Source: Lewinellaceae bacterium (GTDB lineage Bacteria; Bacteroidota; Bacteroidia; Chitinophagales; Saprospiraceae). From it: a DNA stretch of 64,000 nucleotides. Shown one piece after another: positions 24,758 through 33,873 of this stretch (positions within the stretch are counted from its first letter, which is position 1; each line of letters begins with the position of its first letter). The DNA lies in NCBI GenBank assembly GCA_020636095.1, contig JACJYN010000003.1, positions 186,001-250,000 on the forward strand, in the 5' to 3' direction. Both the position numbers and the translations under genes were made by a program. The notes below the pieces were generated by a model. That model was not told the origin of the DNA and ran no database searches. It worked only from the letters and a program-made list of their open reading frames with translations.

Positions 24758-25996
24758 TTACTCACCCACCAACACCGCTTCCCGCGCCACTCTCATCGGA
24801 ATACCGATACACTTTTTCTCCATATAAGCCATCATTTTTTCCATCAGCTCGCGGCTTTGCCCGTCGAGCATTTCTACTTCCTTGCGAAATACTTCATTGA
24901 TGGCTTTTTCCTTGACTGCTTTGATCTCAGCCGGCACCTTGTTCATCGCCAGCTCGAGCTGACGCTGTTTCAACAGAGGGGGAAACGCTTGCAGATATTG
25001 GTTCAGAATCTCTTTGGCCTGTTCTACCTCCTGCTCCCGGAAGGAGAGGTTGGCCTGGGCCATGTGGCGCAAACCCTCTATTTCGATGTAATCAATATTG
25101 TTGTTCTCGACAACTGCTTCTGCTACATTGTGGGGAACAGACAGGTCGATCACCACCTTACGGCGGCTATCGCCCTGAAGCAGAGCAGCGTACAGTTCAG
25201 GTGTGATAATGGAATCGGTAGCGCCGGTGCAAACGATCAGACAATCGAAGCCACCCTTATGAAGGGGCAGACGGTCCAATGGAAAGGATTCGCCATCAAG
25301 CATCTCCGCCAGTTCTTTTGCTTTACCGAGGCTCCGGTTGAAAACCACCACATTGGTAAAAGCATGCTTCAGGAGGAATTTGGCGACCAACTGGTTGGTC
25401 TGCCCGGCGCCAATGAGAAGAATGCGGGCGTTCTTATTCAATTTGGCTTTCAGTAGTTTTTGAATGGCCAGCGATACGATGGATACCGGCTTTTCTCCTA
25501 TCCTGGTATTGGAATAGACGGCCTTGGCGGCGGCAACTGCCTGCTGATAGGCCAACCGGACAAAATTGCCGGTAAGGCCCCATCCCCAGCATTGCTCGAA
25601 AGCTTCTCTAAGCTGGCGAAGGATTTGGCGCTCACCAATGACAAGGGAGTCAACCGAAGCGGCAACATCCAACAGATGCTCGAGAGCGGCACTGCCTTCC
25701 AGCGTATCAACAATTTCATCAATATGGTTGAAAGTAGCAGCCGGTAAATTCGGATTGATATGTTGAAAAAAAGAGGCAGTAAAACGTTCATCCACAGGCT
25801 GGCTGGTGGTAAAGAGATACATCACCCGATTGCAGGTTGGGAGATAGAGCAACTCGTCGAGCTGAAATTGAGATTTGATCGCTTCCAGCCGGCTCTTGAG
25901 CGCTGATGCATCAGCCGCTTTAATAATAAAATCACCAATCGTCTTAAGGTTAGTGCTTTTGTGTGTTACCGTGAGTATCTTATAGTTCGCCAGCAT
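24758..25996 (-). CDS. hemA: Glutamyl-tRNA reductase
   Basis: About 412 residues from the ATG at 25996 (the frame extends to 26074, but homologues begin near MLANYKILTVTHKS). It reduces glutamyl-tRNA to glutamate-1-semialdehyde, the first step of tetrapyrrole synthesis by the C5 route. The catalytic cysteine is in LPTCNRV (about residue 55), the family signature is SLVIGERQILRQLREAF, and the NADPH-binding Rossmann motif is LLIGAGQTNQLVAKFL. A C-terminal dimerisation helix bundle follows. hemC or hemL is not adjacent here. A Crp/Fnr-type palindrome lies about 155 bases upstream. Confidence 0.93.
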   Translation of the reverse strand: MLANYKILTVTHKSTNLKTIGDFIIKAADASALKSRLEAIKSQFQLDELLYLPTCNRVMYLFTTSQPVDERFTASFFQHINPNLPAATFNHIDEIVDTLEGSAALEHLLDVAASVDSLVIGERQILRQLREAFEQCWGWGLTGNFVRLAYQQAVAAAKAVYSNTRIGEKPVSIVSLAIQKLLKAKLNKNARILLIGAGQTNQLVAKFLLKHAFTNVVVFNRSLGKAKELAEMLDGESFPLDRLPLHKGGFDCLIVCTGATDSIITPELYAALLQGDSRRKVVIDLSVPHNVAEAVVENNNIDYIEIEGLRHMAQANLSFREQEVEQAKEILNQYLQAFPPLLKQRQLELAMNKVPAEIKAVKEKAINEVFRKEVEMLDGQSRELMEKMMAYMEKKCIGIPMRVAREAVLVGE

Positions 25997-26150
25997 AGTG
26001 TCCAATCTATATTCCAGGAATGAAGTGCAAAAATAATTCCCCGTGATGCACTTAGTGTCATGAGACTGCAACAAGGTTAAACAAAACTATTCCCGAGCGG
26101 CGGAGCACTATATGACAAATATCACTTGTGGAGGTGACATTTTACTTTTT

Positions 26151-26166
26151 TGTGATAAATATCACA
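26151..26166. promoter_or_regulatory. Crp/Fnr-family operator-like palindrome upstream of hemA
   Basis: TGTGATAAATATCACA, arms TGTGAT/ATCACA around AAAT; a partial copy (TGACAAATATCA) starts 38 bases earlier at 26113. The form TTGTGA-N6-TCACA is that recognised by Crp/Fnr-superfamily regulators. It sits in a 336-bp gap with no gene between hemA and the end of the transporter gene, so hemA is the only promoter it can serve on the left. Confidence 0.5.
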
Positions 26167-26332
26167 CTATGTCAATAGAAAAGCAATTGATTTTTTTGAT
26201 ACAATTAACTGATAAACAGACAGATAGACTTAATCAACAAAACACATTTAGTTCATTTAGATATCATGGCTTAGGGAAGGGCCGCACTGTCATGTTACTG
26301 TAAAAAGATGTAAACAACAGGAGGTAAGCCCC

Positions 26333-28726
26333 TTACTTAATTTTAATCTGCTCGGCGGCATTGACAAACAAAGTATTGCCTATACTTTCATAACCTTTGA
26401 AAATGGCGGCGCCCTCATGCCGGGCTACTTCTTCCCGGAAACCAATGATGGTAAGGTCCGCATCCTTCGACTTTTCGGCAATAATCTCCCGGGGGTCGAT
26501 GTCCTGTTTGCGGGGAATGACTTCGATATTGTGGGGGGAGATAGGCAATTGCCCGGCTTCGATCAGGCTAAACAATCGTTCCCGTTCATCTTCAACAGAT
26601 TCCTCCGGATAGATGGCAAATATCTTGATAAGGCCCGTTTTCCACTCCCGATGGCCCAGAATGATGTAAGCCAGTAGGATCATCAGGTTGGCATTCTCAT
26701 AATCATTGGAAGTGATCCATACATGAATACTTCGTTTGAGGCCGTAACCTCGCTCTGTACTTCCCAGTATGAGGAGGTCAAAATCGACTGATTTTATGAG
26801 TTTGAAATTATCGACAATATCCTCCAGGTTGTCGGGGTTACTCTTGGAAAATTCGGTCAGCAACACATTGTTTTCTGTGCCGGAAATGCCGGGTAACTGA
26901 ATGACCTGCGCCACCGCCGAGGTATAAGACGGGCTGATCAGCGTATCGATGTAAATGTTGCTGTCACTGGCCTCCGCCATTTTGATCAACCGTTCTTTGG
27001 CTTTTTTGGCCTCCTGATGAGTAGCCTTCGACAGATAACCGCTAATCTTATGGATATAGGTGCCGAAGCCATACCGTTGTGAAATCCAGCGTAGCATATC
27101 CATAGCGGCCAGACGCTCGAAAGATTGTTCGGAAATACAGACGGCGGAAGGCCGCCAGCTGGCGGTTTGCTCTTTTTCTGTTTTCTGTAAAAAGACCTGC
27201 AATTGACGGCTGACCTGAAAGATCACTCCCTGAAAGATCACCGCCAGGTTTTTCTTTTCAGGGTTATACCGGCTCACCAGAAGGTAAAAAACCACCATCA
27301 CAGCAAGGGAAAAGAAAGCATAACCGGGATTCATAAAAAACATCAGCCCGAAACAAGCTATGGCGCCGAAGAGGGAAATGTACCATCGCGACCGGAAAGT
27401 CGGCCGATAGGAAGGGTCGGCGGCGAAGTGCTGTAAAAAAGAAATCAGGCAGAGCGATCCATAGGTGACCATAAAAAACATAGAAATGATCTTCGCCACG
27501 GCGTCTAGTTCTCCCATCAGGATGAACACAAAGGCCAGCGAAACCGTCACTACCGTGGCATTGTAGGGTTCATCATTCTTCCCCCGCCCCCGCGACAGCC
27601 AATAATTGATGCCACGGGAGGGGATCAGCCGGTCGCGCGCAATGGCCTGTAGGGTTCGGGGCGCCACCAATATCGATCCGATAGCCGAAGAAATCGTTGC
27701 CGCCGCCAGGCCAACCGGGATCACCCACCAACCTTGCCAGGCGATCTCCGCCATTACGAGGCGGCTGGTGTCCGCCAAATCCGCCGGGCTGGCCGAGGAA
27801 GCCAATTTATAGGCAATGAACAGGTAGACAATCATGCCACAAATCGTACCGGCCAAAGTTCCCATCGGAATAGACCGGCTGGGGTTTCTGAGGTCGCCGG
27901 AAAGGCCTACCCCGGCAGTCATGCCGGTAAACGCCGGAAAGATAATGGCGAAGACGGTAAAAAAGCTGAATACCTCCAATGGTGGTTGAGGTGGATCGGC
28001 TGAGCGGCTGAGGTCCGCCGGGCTTAATTTCGGAACATTGGGATTGGGGTAATCGTCCTTTATTGTATCCTGGAAGTAGGACAATGTGGCGGTATCCACT
28101 GTCGGCTGAGCCGGCTCTTTGAAATCTGCGATATTAGCGAAAATATCCAGATCATGCTCCCTTCCATAATCGGTCTGCCCAATGAAAAAGGCCACCAGTG
28201 ACAAAAACAGCGTAGCTACAACCACATAGAGCGTCTTTACCCCCAGGTCGGCGCCTTTGATCAGGACAATAGCCGTCAGAACAAAAAGGGCGGGGATACT
28301 CACCGTCTGTTTTTTGCTCAACAACCACTCCAGCGTCGGATGCAGGTGAAAGTTTTGCAGCAGGTAGTCAAAGAGGGAACTGAAGGCCTCCGCAAAGGCT
28401 ATTATGTAAAAGGCGACGCTGATCGCTTGTGAAAAGTAAAGGGCTATACCTATCGAAGATCCAATGACCAGCCCGAAAGACCGGGAAATAATATAATATT
28501 CGCCGCCACCTTCTACTTTCTGGTTGGTAGCGATCTCCGCAATGGCCATGGCCGTGGGTATCGTCACAATGTGGCCGACCAATATGATGAGCAGCGTGCC
28601 CGCCATACCAACCTGCCCTACGGCAAAACCAAACCGCAGGAACATCACTGCGCCGAGAATGGTGGAAATAGCCGTAAAAAATACGGGCGCAGTTCCAAAT
28701 TTTCTAGCAGCCTGATTCGCGTCCAT
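26333..28726 (-). CDS. APC-superfamily transporter resembling SLC12 cation-chloride cotransporters
   Basis: 797 residues. About 12 transmembrane helices occupy residues 1-480; the rest is a cytoplasmic domain of about 310 residues. The first helices read AISTILGAVMFLRFGFAVGQ and GGGEYYIISRSFGLVIGSSI, closely following the SLC12 (Na-K-Cl cotransporter) pattern (GxxxFLRxxxxVGQ, GGxYYxISRSxG). The C-terminal part has beta-alpha segments (FDLLILGSTERG, DADLTIIGFRE) reminiscent of universal-stress-type regulatory domains. Substrate could be cations plus chloride or amino acids; the sequence favours the former. It is monocistronic, divergent from aspS. Confidence 0.75.
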   Translation of the reverse strand: MDANQAARKFGTAPVFFTAISTILGAVMFLRFGFAVGQVGMAGTLLIILVGHIVTIPTAMAIAEIATNQKVEGGGEYYIISRSFGLVIGSSIGIALYFSQAISVAFYIIAFAEAFSSLFDYLLQNFHLHPTLEWLLSKKQTVSIPALFVLTAIVLIKGADLGVKTLYVVVATLFLSLVAFFIGQTDYGREHDLDIFANIADFKEPAQPTVDTATLSYFQDTIKDDYPNPNVPKLSPADLSRSADPPQPPLEVFSFFTVFAIIFPAFTGMTAGVGLSGDLRNPSRSIPMGTLAGTICGMIVYLFIAYKLASSASPADLADTSRLVMAEIAWQGWWVIPVGLAAATISSAIGSILVAPRTLQAIARDRLIPSRGINYWLSRGRGKNDEPYNATVVTVSLAFVFILMGELDAVAKIISMFFMVTYGSLCLISFLQHFAADPSYRPTFRSRWYISLFGAIACFGLMFFMNPGYAFFSLAVMVVFYLLVSRYNPEKKNLAVIFQGVIFQVSRQLQVFLQKTEKEQTASWRPSAVCISEQSFERLAAMDMLRWISQRYGFGTYIHKISGYLSKATHQEAKKAKERLIKMAEASDSNIYIDTLISPSYTSAVAQVIQLPGISGTENNVLLTEFSKSNPDNLEDIVDNFKLIKSVDFDLLILGSTERGYGLKRSIHVWITSNDYENANLMILLAYIILGHREWKTGLIKIFAIYPEESVEDERERLFSLIEAGQLPISPHNIEVIPRKQDIDPREIIAEKSKDADLTIIGFREEVARHEGAAIFKGYESIGNTLFVNAAEQIKIK

Positions 28727-28948
28727 GCCCTAAGATATATAATTAATTTCCGAGGAGAGGAAGTTAAGAATTAATTGGAAGGAAACAAGTTTTTTCCACC
28801 CGGAGCCTGGAAGGAAGGTATTCTTTTCTTTTGGGGAACGTTCCTGCCTTCATTATTATTTGTTAACGTGGAATTCACTATTTTTGTGCCTTGTTTGGGA
28901 AACCCGTGTATCCGGCGGTGCCCGCCGAAACATTATGTGAAGGTGGGG

Positions 28949-28956
28949 TATCTTTG
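28949..28956 (+). promoter_or_regulatory. Candidate -7 element for aspS
   Basis: TATCTTTG, matching TAnnTTTG, 26 bases before the aspS ATG. A second match (TATTTTTG at 28879-28886) with TTTG 16 bases upstream is an alternative. Confidence 0.4.
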
Positions 28957-28982
28957 CGTAAATAAAAAAGAAATATAATCCT

Positions 28983-30755
28983 ATGTATCGTACACACAAC
29001 TGCGGCGAGCTCCGCATTTCAGATGTTGGCAATGAAGTGAAACTCTCCGGCTGGGTGCAGATTGCCCGCGACTTTGGTGGTATGACCTTTATCGACCTGC
29101 GGGACCGTTACGGCATCACGCAGCTCGTTTTTAATATGGACGATGACGCCGGCCTCTGCGAACGCGCCCGCAAGCTGGGCCGAGAGTTCGTTATCAGCAT
29201 CACCGGCCAGGTGCGCGAACGCAGTAACAAAAACCCCAACCGCTCTACCGGTGACATCGAGATAGAGGTGAAGTCCATGGAAGTGCTCAATACCTCCAAA
29301 GTGCCGCCTTTCACCATCGAAGACGAGACCGACGGCGGCGACGACCTGCGCATGAAGTACCGCTACCTCGACCTGCGCCGCAACCCGGTACAGCAAAATA
29401 TCATTTTCCGCAGCAAACTGGCTATTGAATCCCGTAAATATCTGGCGGACCAGGGCTTTCTGGAGATAGAAACGCCCTTCCTCATCAAGAGCACCCCGGA
29501 AGGCGCGCGCGACTTCGTGGTGCCTTCCCGGATGAACCCCGGGCAATTCTATGCCCTGCCTCAAAGCCCGCAGACCTTCAAGCAAATCCTGATGGTCGCG
29601 GGTATGGACAAGTATTTCCAGATCGTCAAGTGCTTCCGCGATGAAGACCTGCGCGCCGACCGGCAGCCGGAATTCACTCAGATCGACTGTGAAATGGCCT
29701 TCGTCACTCAGGAGGAAGTACTGGCTACCTTCGAGGGGCTCACCCGGCGCCTGTTCCAAACCGTGAACGGGATCGAACTGCCGGATTTTCCACACATGTC
29801 CTACGACGAGGCGATGCGCCGCTTCGGCTCCGATAAGCCGGACCTGCGCTTCGGCATGGAGTTCGTCGACCTGAACGAGGTAGCCCAGAATAAAGGTTTC
29901 AAAGTTTTTGATAGTGTAGAATTGGTTGTAGGCATTTGTGCACCCGGCGCAGCCGAGTATACCCGCAAGCAGGTGGACGAGTTGACGGAATGGGTGAAAC
30001 GGCCGCAGATCGGCGCCCAAGGGCTGGTTTATGTCCGCTTCAATGCCGATGGCAGCGTTAAGTCTTCCGTAGATAAATTTTTCTCTGAAGAGGATCTCAA
30101 AGCCTGGGGAGAAAAGGCGGGCGCCCAACCGGGCGACCTGCTGCTCGTCCTCGCCGGCGAGGACGAAAAAACGCGCAAGCAACTCAACGAGCTACGCCTG
30201 GAAATGGGCCGACGCCTCGGCCTGATGAAAGCCGGCGACTTCAAACCGCTCTGGGTAGTCGACTTCCCACTGCTGGAATGGGATGAGGATACACAGCGCT
30301 TCTACGCCATGCACCACCCCTTTACCTCCCCCAAGAAGGAGGACGTAGCCCGCATGCTCGGCGGCGATCACGAAACGATGAAGGCCCTGCGGGCTGACGC
30401 TTATGACCTGGTTATCAATGGCGTCGAGATCGGCGGTGGCTCTATTCGTATTCACGACCGCGCCCTGCAGGAGCGCAACTTCAAATTGCTGGGCTTCACC
30501 CCCGAAGAAGCAGAGGCCCAGTTCGGATTCCTAATGGGCGCCTTCGAATACGGCGCGCCGCCCCACGGCGGCATCGCTTTCGGCTTCGACCGCCTCTGCG
30601 CCGTGATGAACGGACAAAATTCCATCCGCGACTTCATCGCCTTCCCCAAGAACAACATGGGCCGGGATATGATGATCGACGCGCCTTCACCCGTTCATCA
30701 GGAGCAGCTGGATGAGTTGCATTTGAAGCAGGTGCCTGTGGAGAAAAAAGGTTAA
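28983..30755 (+). CDS. aspS: Aspartyl-tRNA synthetase, bacterial type
   Basis: 590 residues, the full bacterial length with the inserted GAD domain. Class II synthetase. It shows the N-terminal OB-fold anticodon domain (VKLSGWVQIARDFGGMTFID), motif 2 FRDEDLRADRQPEFTQID, the QSPQTFKQILM loop, and motif 3 GIAFGFDRLCAVM. The C-terminus DAPSPVHQEQLDEL is typical. Whether it is discriminating for tRNA-Asp cannot be concluded. It stands alone, divergent from the transporter gene. Confidence 0.95.
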   Translation: MYRTHNCGELRISDVGNEVKLSGWVQIARDFGGMTFIDLRDRYGITQLVFNMDDDAGLCERARKLGREFVISITGQVRERSNKNPNRSTGDIEIEVKSMEVLNTSKVPPFTIEDETDGGDDLRMKYRYLDLRRNPVQQNIIFRSKLAIESRKYLADQGFLEIETPFLIKSTPEGARDFVVPSRMNPGQFYALPQSPQTFKQILMVAGMDKYFQIVKCFRDEDLRADRQPEFTQIDCEMAFVTQEEVLATFEGLTRRLFQTVNGIELPDFPHMSYDEAMRRFGSDKPDLRFGMEFVDLNEVAQNKGFKVFDSVELVVGICAPGAAEYTRKQVDELTEWVKRPQIGAQGLVYVRFNADGSVKSSVDKFFSEEDLKAWGEKAGAQPGDLLLVLAGEDEKTRKQLNELRLEMGRRLGLMKAGDFKPLWVVDFPLLEWDEDTQRFYAMHHPFTSPKKEDVARMLGGDHETMKALRADAYDLVINGVEIGGGSIRIHDRALQERNFKLLGFTPEEAEAQFGFLMGAFEYGAPPHGGIAFGFDRLCAVMNGQNSIRDFIAFPKNNMGRDMMIDAPSPVHQEQLDELHLKQVPVEKKG

Positions 30756-30790
30756 CCCATTTAGCCGGAGGCAACTAAACTTATCATCAA

Positions 30791-31564
30791 TCATTCAATG
30801 ACCCCATAGTCACTCAAAAAAGCTACAATCTCATCCAACGCACCCGGCGCCACCCGGTCAAATTTAAAATAAGTATTCCATCGGCCGATATTCTCTTCGA
30901 AGCCCAGGTCGCGTGCAGCATGCCCATGTTCCATGCCATGGCTGGCGCTGGGAAGGATGGAGATGCGGTAGTTGGTTTTGCCCACCTCGTTAAAAAGTCG
31001 CTGGAAGCGGGCGCTGTTTTCGCGGTACGGAACCACAAAATCGCTTCCACCTAAAATGGAAAGGAAAGGGCCTTTAAAGGCCTTCAGAGATTCAGGCGGG
31101 TCGTAGCGGTTGCGCCTTACCCACAAAGCATCCAACGCTTCCGGAGAAGACTGGATATCCCCGAAGTCAAAAACCAGGTCCTGTTTTTCCAGCTTGCGGC
31201 GGGGTGGGCGCAGCCCTTTTTTTAGATGCACCTGGGCGAAACGGCACTCCCCTACCATTTCGGCGTAGGCGGAATCCTGAACCAGGGTTACCTCGCCGTA
31301 ATAAGTGTCGAATTTCACTACTCTACCCTCCTGATTTACCACTGAAACCTGGGGAGGATAGTAAGCCCAGTCCGGAATATTGGAAGCCGCCCGAAGCGTA
31401 TCCTGTTCCATATAAAATTCTACGGTAATACTTTGTGCGCTATTGCCGCTGCGTATCAAAGCGCCGGACCAATAGCCTTCTAATCCATTGTTAACTTTGA
31501 TTTCTTGTCCGGAAAGGGTCAAAGCAAACAAGCAGGAAAGGGCAAGGAGTAATTGTCTCATCAT
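30791..31564 (-). CDS. Exported alpha/beta-hydrolase-like protein missing the nucleophile region
   Basis: 257 residues with signal peptide (LLLALSCLFALTLSGQ). The first 120 residues match the beta-domain found before some Bacteroidota hydrolases (LEGYWSGALIRSG). The last 90 match the end of an alpha/beta hydrolase with the acid FLSILGGSDFVVPY and catalytic histidine PSASHGMEHGH. The middle, which should hold the GxSxG nucleophile elbow, is absent, and the two parts are joined by a charged linker near residues 115-160. The frame is intact, so this is either an in-frame deletion or an unusual non-enzymatic derivative. It converges with aspS. Confidence 0.6.
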   Translation of the reverse strand: MMRQLLLALSCLFALTLSGQEIKVNNGLEGYWSGALIRSGNSAQSITVEFYMEQDTLRAASNIPDWAYYPPQVSVVNQEGRVVKFDTYYGEVTLVQDSAYAEMVGECRFAQVHLKKGLRPPRRKLEKQDLVFDFGDIQSSPEALDALWVRRNRYDPPESLKAFKGPFLSILGGSDFVVPYRENSARFQRLFNEVGKTNYRISILPSASHGMEHGHAARDLGFEENIGRWNTYFKFDRVAPGALDEIVAFLSDYGVIE

Positions 31565-31734
31565 TAATTTTAAAATACTTACGATTGATTAGAAAGAACA
31601 AATCTCGAAGGGCAGAGTATACAAGAGAAATATCTCCTTTACCCATCAGTAAAACTCAGGCAAGATAACCCATTTACCGGCTGTGGCCTCCCTGAAGAAC
31701 TTATGAAATTCGTCTACATAGGTTGAGTAATATC

Positions 31735-31767
31735 AGATCTTCCAAATTTCGGAAATTTGGAAGATCT
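31735..31767. repeat. 33-nt near-perfect palindrome
   Basis: AGATCTTCCAAATTTC, a central G, then the exact complement: 16 pairs. It lies in the 277-bp gap between the hydrolase-like gene and the VWA gene, 75 bases past the end of the latter on the minus strand, where it could end transcription. No T-tract. Confidence 0.7.
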
Positions 31768-31841
31768 AACCAGCCGGTTTCGAGGATTTGCCTGGTCTCG
31801 GGCGACAATTTACCATTGGCGCGCGAGTTATTGATCTAATC

Positions 31842-33677
31842 TTACTCTCCAATGAGCCTTTCTGCCCGGCCCACCAACTCCAAAAATTCCTTTCTGTACC
31901 CATCCGGATTGCTGCCGATTGCCTCTTCCGCCAGGCGGCGAATCTCCGAAAAGCCCAGCTTTGGGTTGAAAGGAGAATGGCGGAGCTGCATCCCAAACGC
32001 CGCCACGGCGGCGGCAAACCGGAAATCAGCGGTAGCATCCGAAATAGGGGGGGCTACGCGGTTTTCGATGGTGGTAGCAAGCAAGCGGCTTTCTTGTTCC
32101 CCTGGTAGTTTATAGCGGAGTTGAAGGAACCCCAGTTCCTGTCCCTTACGAGCCACTTTGGTGAGGCCCATTTGCTGATAACGCAGATCTGCTTGCCCCA
32201 TCCGGGCCGGCGCCAGCTCCAGTTCGTACAATGCAGTGACGGTATGGCCGGCGCCGAGTTCGCCGGCATCTTTGGCGTCATCGGCAAAATCCTCGGTATT
32301 GAGCAGGCGGTTTTCGTAGCCCACCAGGCGGTAGGTGCGCACTACGCCGGGGTTGAACTCCAGCTGTATCTTCACATCCTTGGCAATGGTGTACAGGGTG
32401 CCGGGCAGTTCCTCCACAAACATTTTTTTCGCTTCCTCCAGGTTATCGATGTAGGCGTAGTTGCCATTGCCCTTGTCAGCGAGCAATTCCAGCTTATTGT
32501 CTTTGTAGTTGCCCATGCCGAAGCCCAGAACCGAGAGAAAAATACCCGTCTTCCGCTTTTCCTCGATGAGCTGCGTGAGGCCGCCATCACTGGAAACGCC
32601 CACATTGAAATCACCGTCGGTCGTCAGGATGACCCGGTTGTTGCCACCATCGATAAAATGCTCCTGGGCTGTCTGATAGGCCAGTTGTATGCCGGCGCCA
32701 CCCGCTGTGGAGCCCCCGGCTTCCATCTTATCAATGGCGTTTAAGATGGCCTGCTTGTCCGTGCCCGGAGTAGAAGGCAGCACCAGCCCGGCGGCCCCGG
32801 CGTATACTGCGATGGCTACGCGGTCTTCCGGCTTGAGTTGTTCCACCAGCAACCGAATGGCTTGCTTGGCCAGCGGCAGCTTGTTTTCATCCCTCATAGA
32901 ACCCGAAACATCCATCAAAAAGACGAGGTTACTCGGGGGCAGTTCTTCTCGTTCGGCCTTTTTGCCCTGCAGGCCAATGTGCAGGAGTTGACGCTCTTTA
33001 TTCCAGGGGCAATCCGCCAATTCCGTGTACACGCTAAACGGCGGATCATCCGGCCCCGGTACCGGATAGTCATATTGGAAATAGTTGATCATCTCTTCGA
33101 CCCGCACGGCATCTGCCTGAGGCAGCTGCCCGTTCATCAGGAAGCGCCGGACGTTGCTGTAGGAAGCGCGGTCCACATCAATTGAAAAAGTGGAAAGAGG
33201 GCTAACCAAGGCATCGCGCTCCCCGTTTTCCGTGATGGGGCTGTAGTCTTCCGTATTCCAATGCTCAGGTTGTAGCTGCCTTTTAACATGGGGAGTTCGG
33301 CTTAGTGAGCGTTCGTTACGGATAATCTGGTAAGTTTCTTCATAAGTTTCGGGGGTTACTACGGCGACCGTGTCCAATCCCACTTCGAATATCAGCTCAA
33401 TGCGCATCGTATCTGGCTGTACAGGCACACGCTGAGTAGTAAAACCGGGATAACGCACGATCAGCGTATCTTCTCCTGGATATAGCTTTAAAGTGAACAA
33501 GCCATTGCTGTTCGTCACCACACCTTCGTTGCCCTGCAGTACGAGCACATGCGCGCCGGATAAAGGCAGGTTGCGCTGTGCGTCTACTACAATCCCTGTG
33601 GCGTTTCTTACCGATTGGGCCAAACTGGTTTGAGCAATGCCGGCAATAAGTACCAGGCTCAGTATATGCCATTTCAT
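31842..33677 (-). CDS. YfbK-like VWA protein with carboxypeptidase-regulatory-like domain
   Basis: 611 residues with signal peptide (ILSLVLIAGIAQTSLAQ). An N-terminal CarboxypepD-reg-like beta domain (ATGIVVDAQRNLPLSGAHV) is followed by the YfbK N-domain (SPLSTFSIDVDRASYSNVRR, then VRVEEMINYFQYDYP), a VWA domain with the full MIDAS LVFLMDVSGSM..ILTTDGDFNVG, and the C-terminal DUF3520 part ending ELVGRAERLIG. It is exported or surface-associated; the role is unknown in this family. It is a single gene. Confidence 0.88.
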   Translation of the reverse strand: MKWHILSLVLIAGIAQTSLAQSVRNATGIVVDAQRNLPLSGAHVLVLQGNEGVVTNSNGLFTLKLYPGEDTLIVRYPGFTTQRVPVQPDTMRIELIFEVGLDTVAVVTPETYEETYQIIRNERSLSRTPHVKRQLQPEHWNTEDYSPITENGERDALVSPLSTFSIDVDRASYSNVRRFLMNGQLPQADAVRVEEMINYFQYDYPVPGPDDPPFSVYTELADCPWNKERQLLHIGLQGKKAEREELPPSNLVFLMDVSGSMRDENKLPLAKQAIRLLVEQLKPEDRVAIAVYAGAAGLVLPSTPGTDKQAILNAIDKMEAGGSTAGGAGIQLAYQTAQEHFIDGGNNRVILTTDGDFNVGVSSDGGLTQLIEEKRKTGIFLSVLGFGMGNYKDNKLELLADKGNGNYAYIDNLEEAKKMFVEELPGTLYTIAKDVKIQLEFNPGVVRTYRLVGYENRLLNTEDFADDAKDAGELGAGHTVTALYELELAPARMGQADLRYQQMGLTKVARKGQELGFLQLRYKLPGEQESRLLATTIENRVAPPISDATADFRFAAAVAAFGMQLRHSPFNPKLGFSEIRRLAEEAIGSNPDGYRKEFLELVGRAERLIGE

Positions 33678-33830
33678 AACTGAAGTAAATTTAAGGTGAA
33701 AAAATTTGCGGGATTCACCTCCTTAATGCAGAAATGGTAAAATGGTACAGCTGATAAGTGTTAAAGTATTTCCTTAGCTTGTCCAAATTTCGTTTTGGGA
33801 GGTGAAAACAGTTCATTTTTCAGGGACTTG

Positions 33831-33858
33831 CGAACAGCGAATTCCAAATTCCGAACCC
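33831..33858. repeat. Heptamer repeat, degenerate
   Basis: CGAACAG, CGAATTC, CAAATTC, CGAACCC in 7-base phase, a short member of the heptamer family, just past the end of the amidohydrolase gene that ends at 33874. Confidence 0.55.
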
Positions 33859-33873
33859 TCCGTCCAGGCCACA

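Noticed and set aside
26112..26303. Small ORF overlapping the Crp/Fnr-type site
   Set aside because: Random composition and overlaps the palindrome; not supported.
28775..28978. Small ORF between transporter and aspS
   Set aside because: Contains the aspS promoter candidates and has no homologous look.
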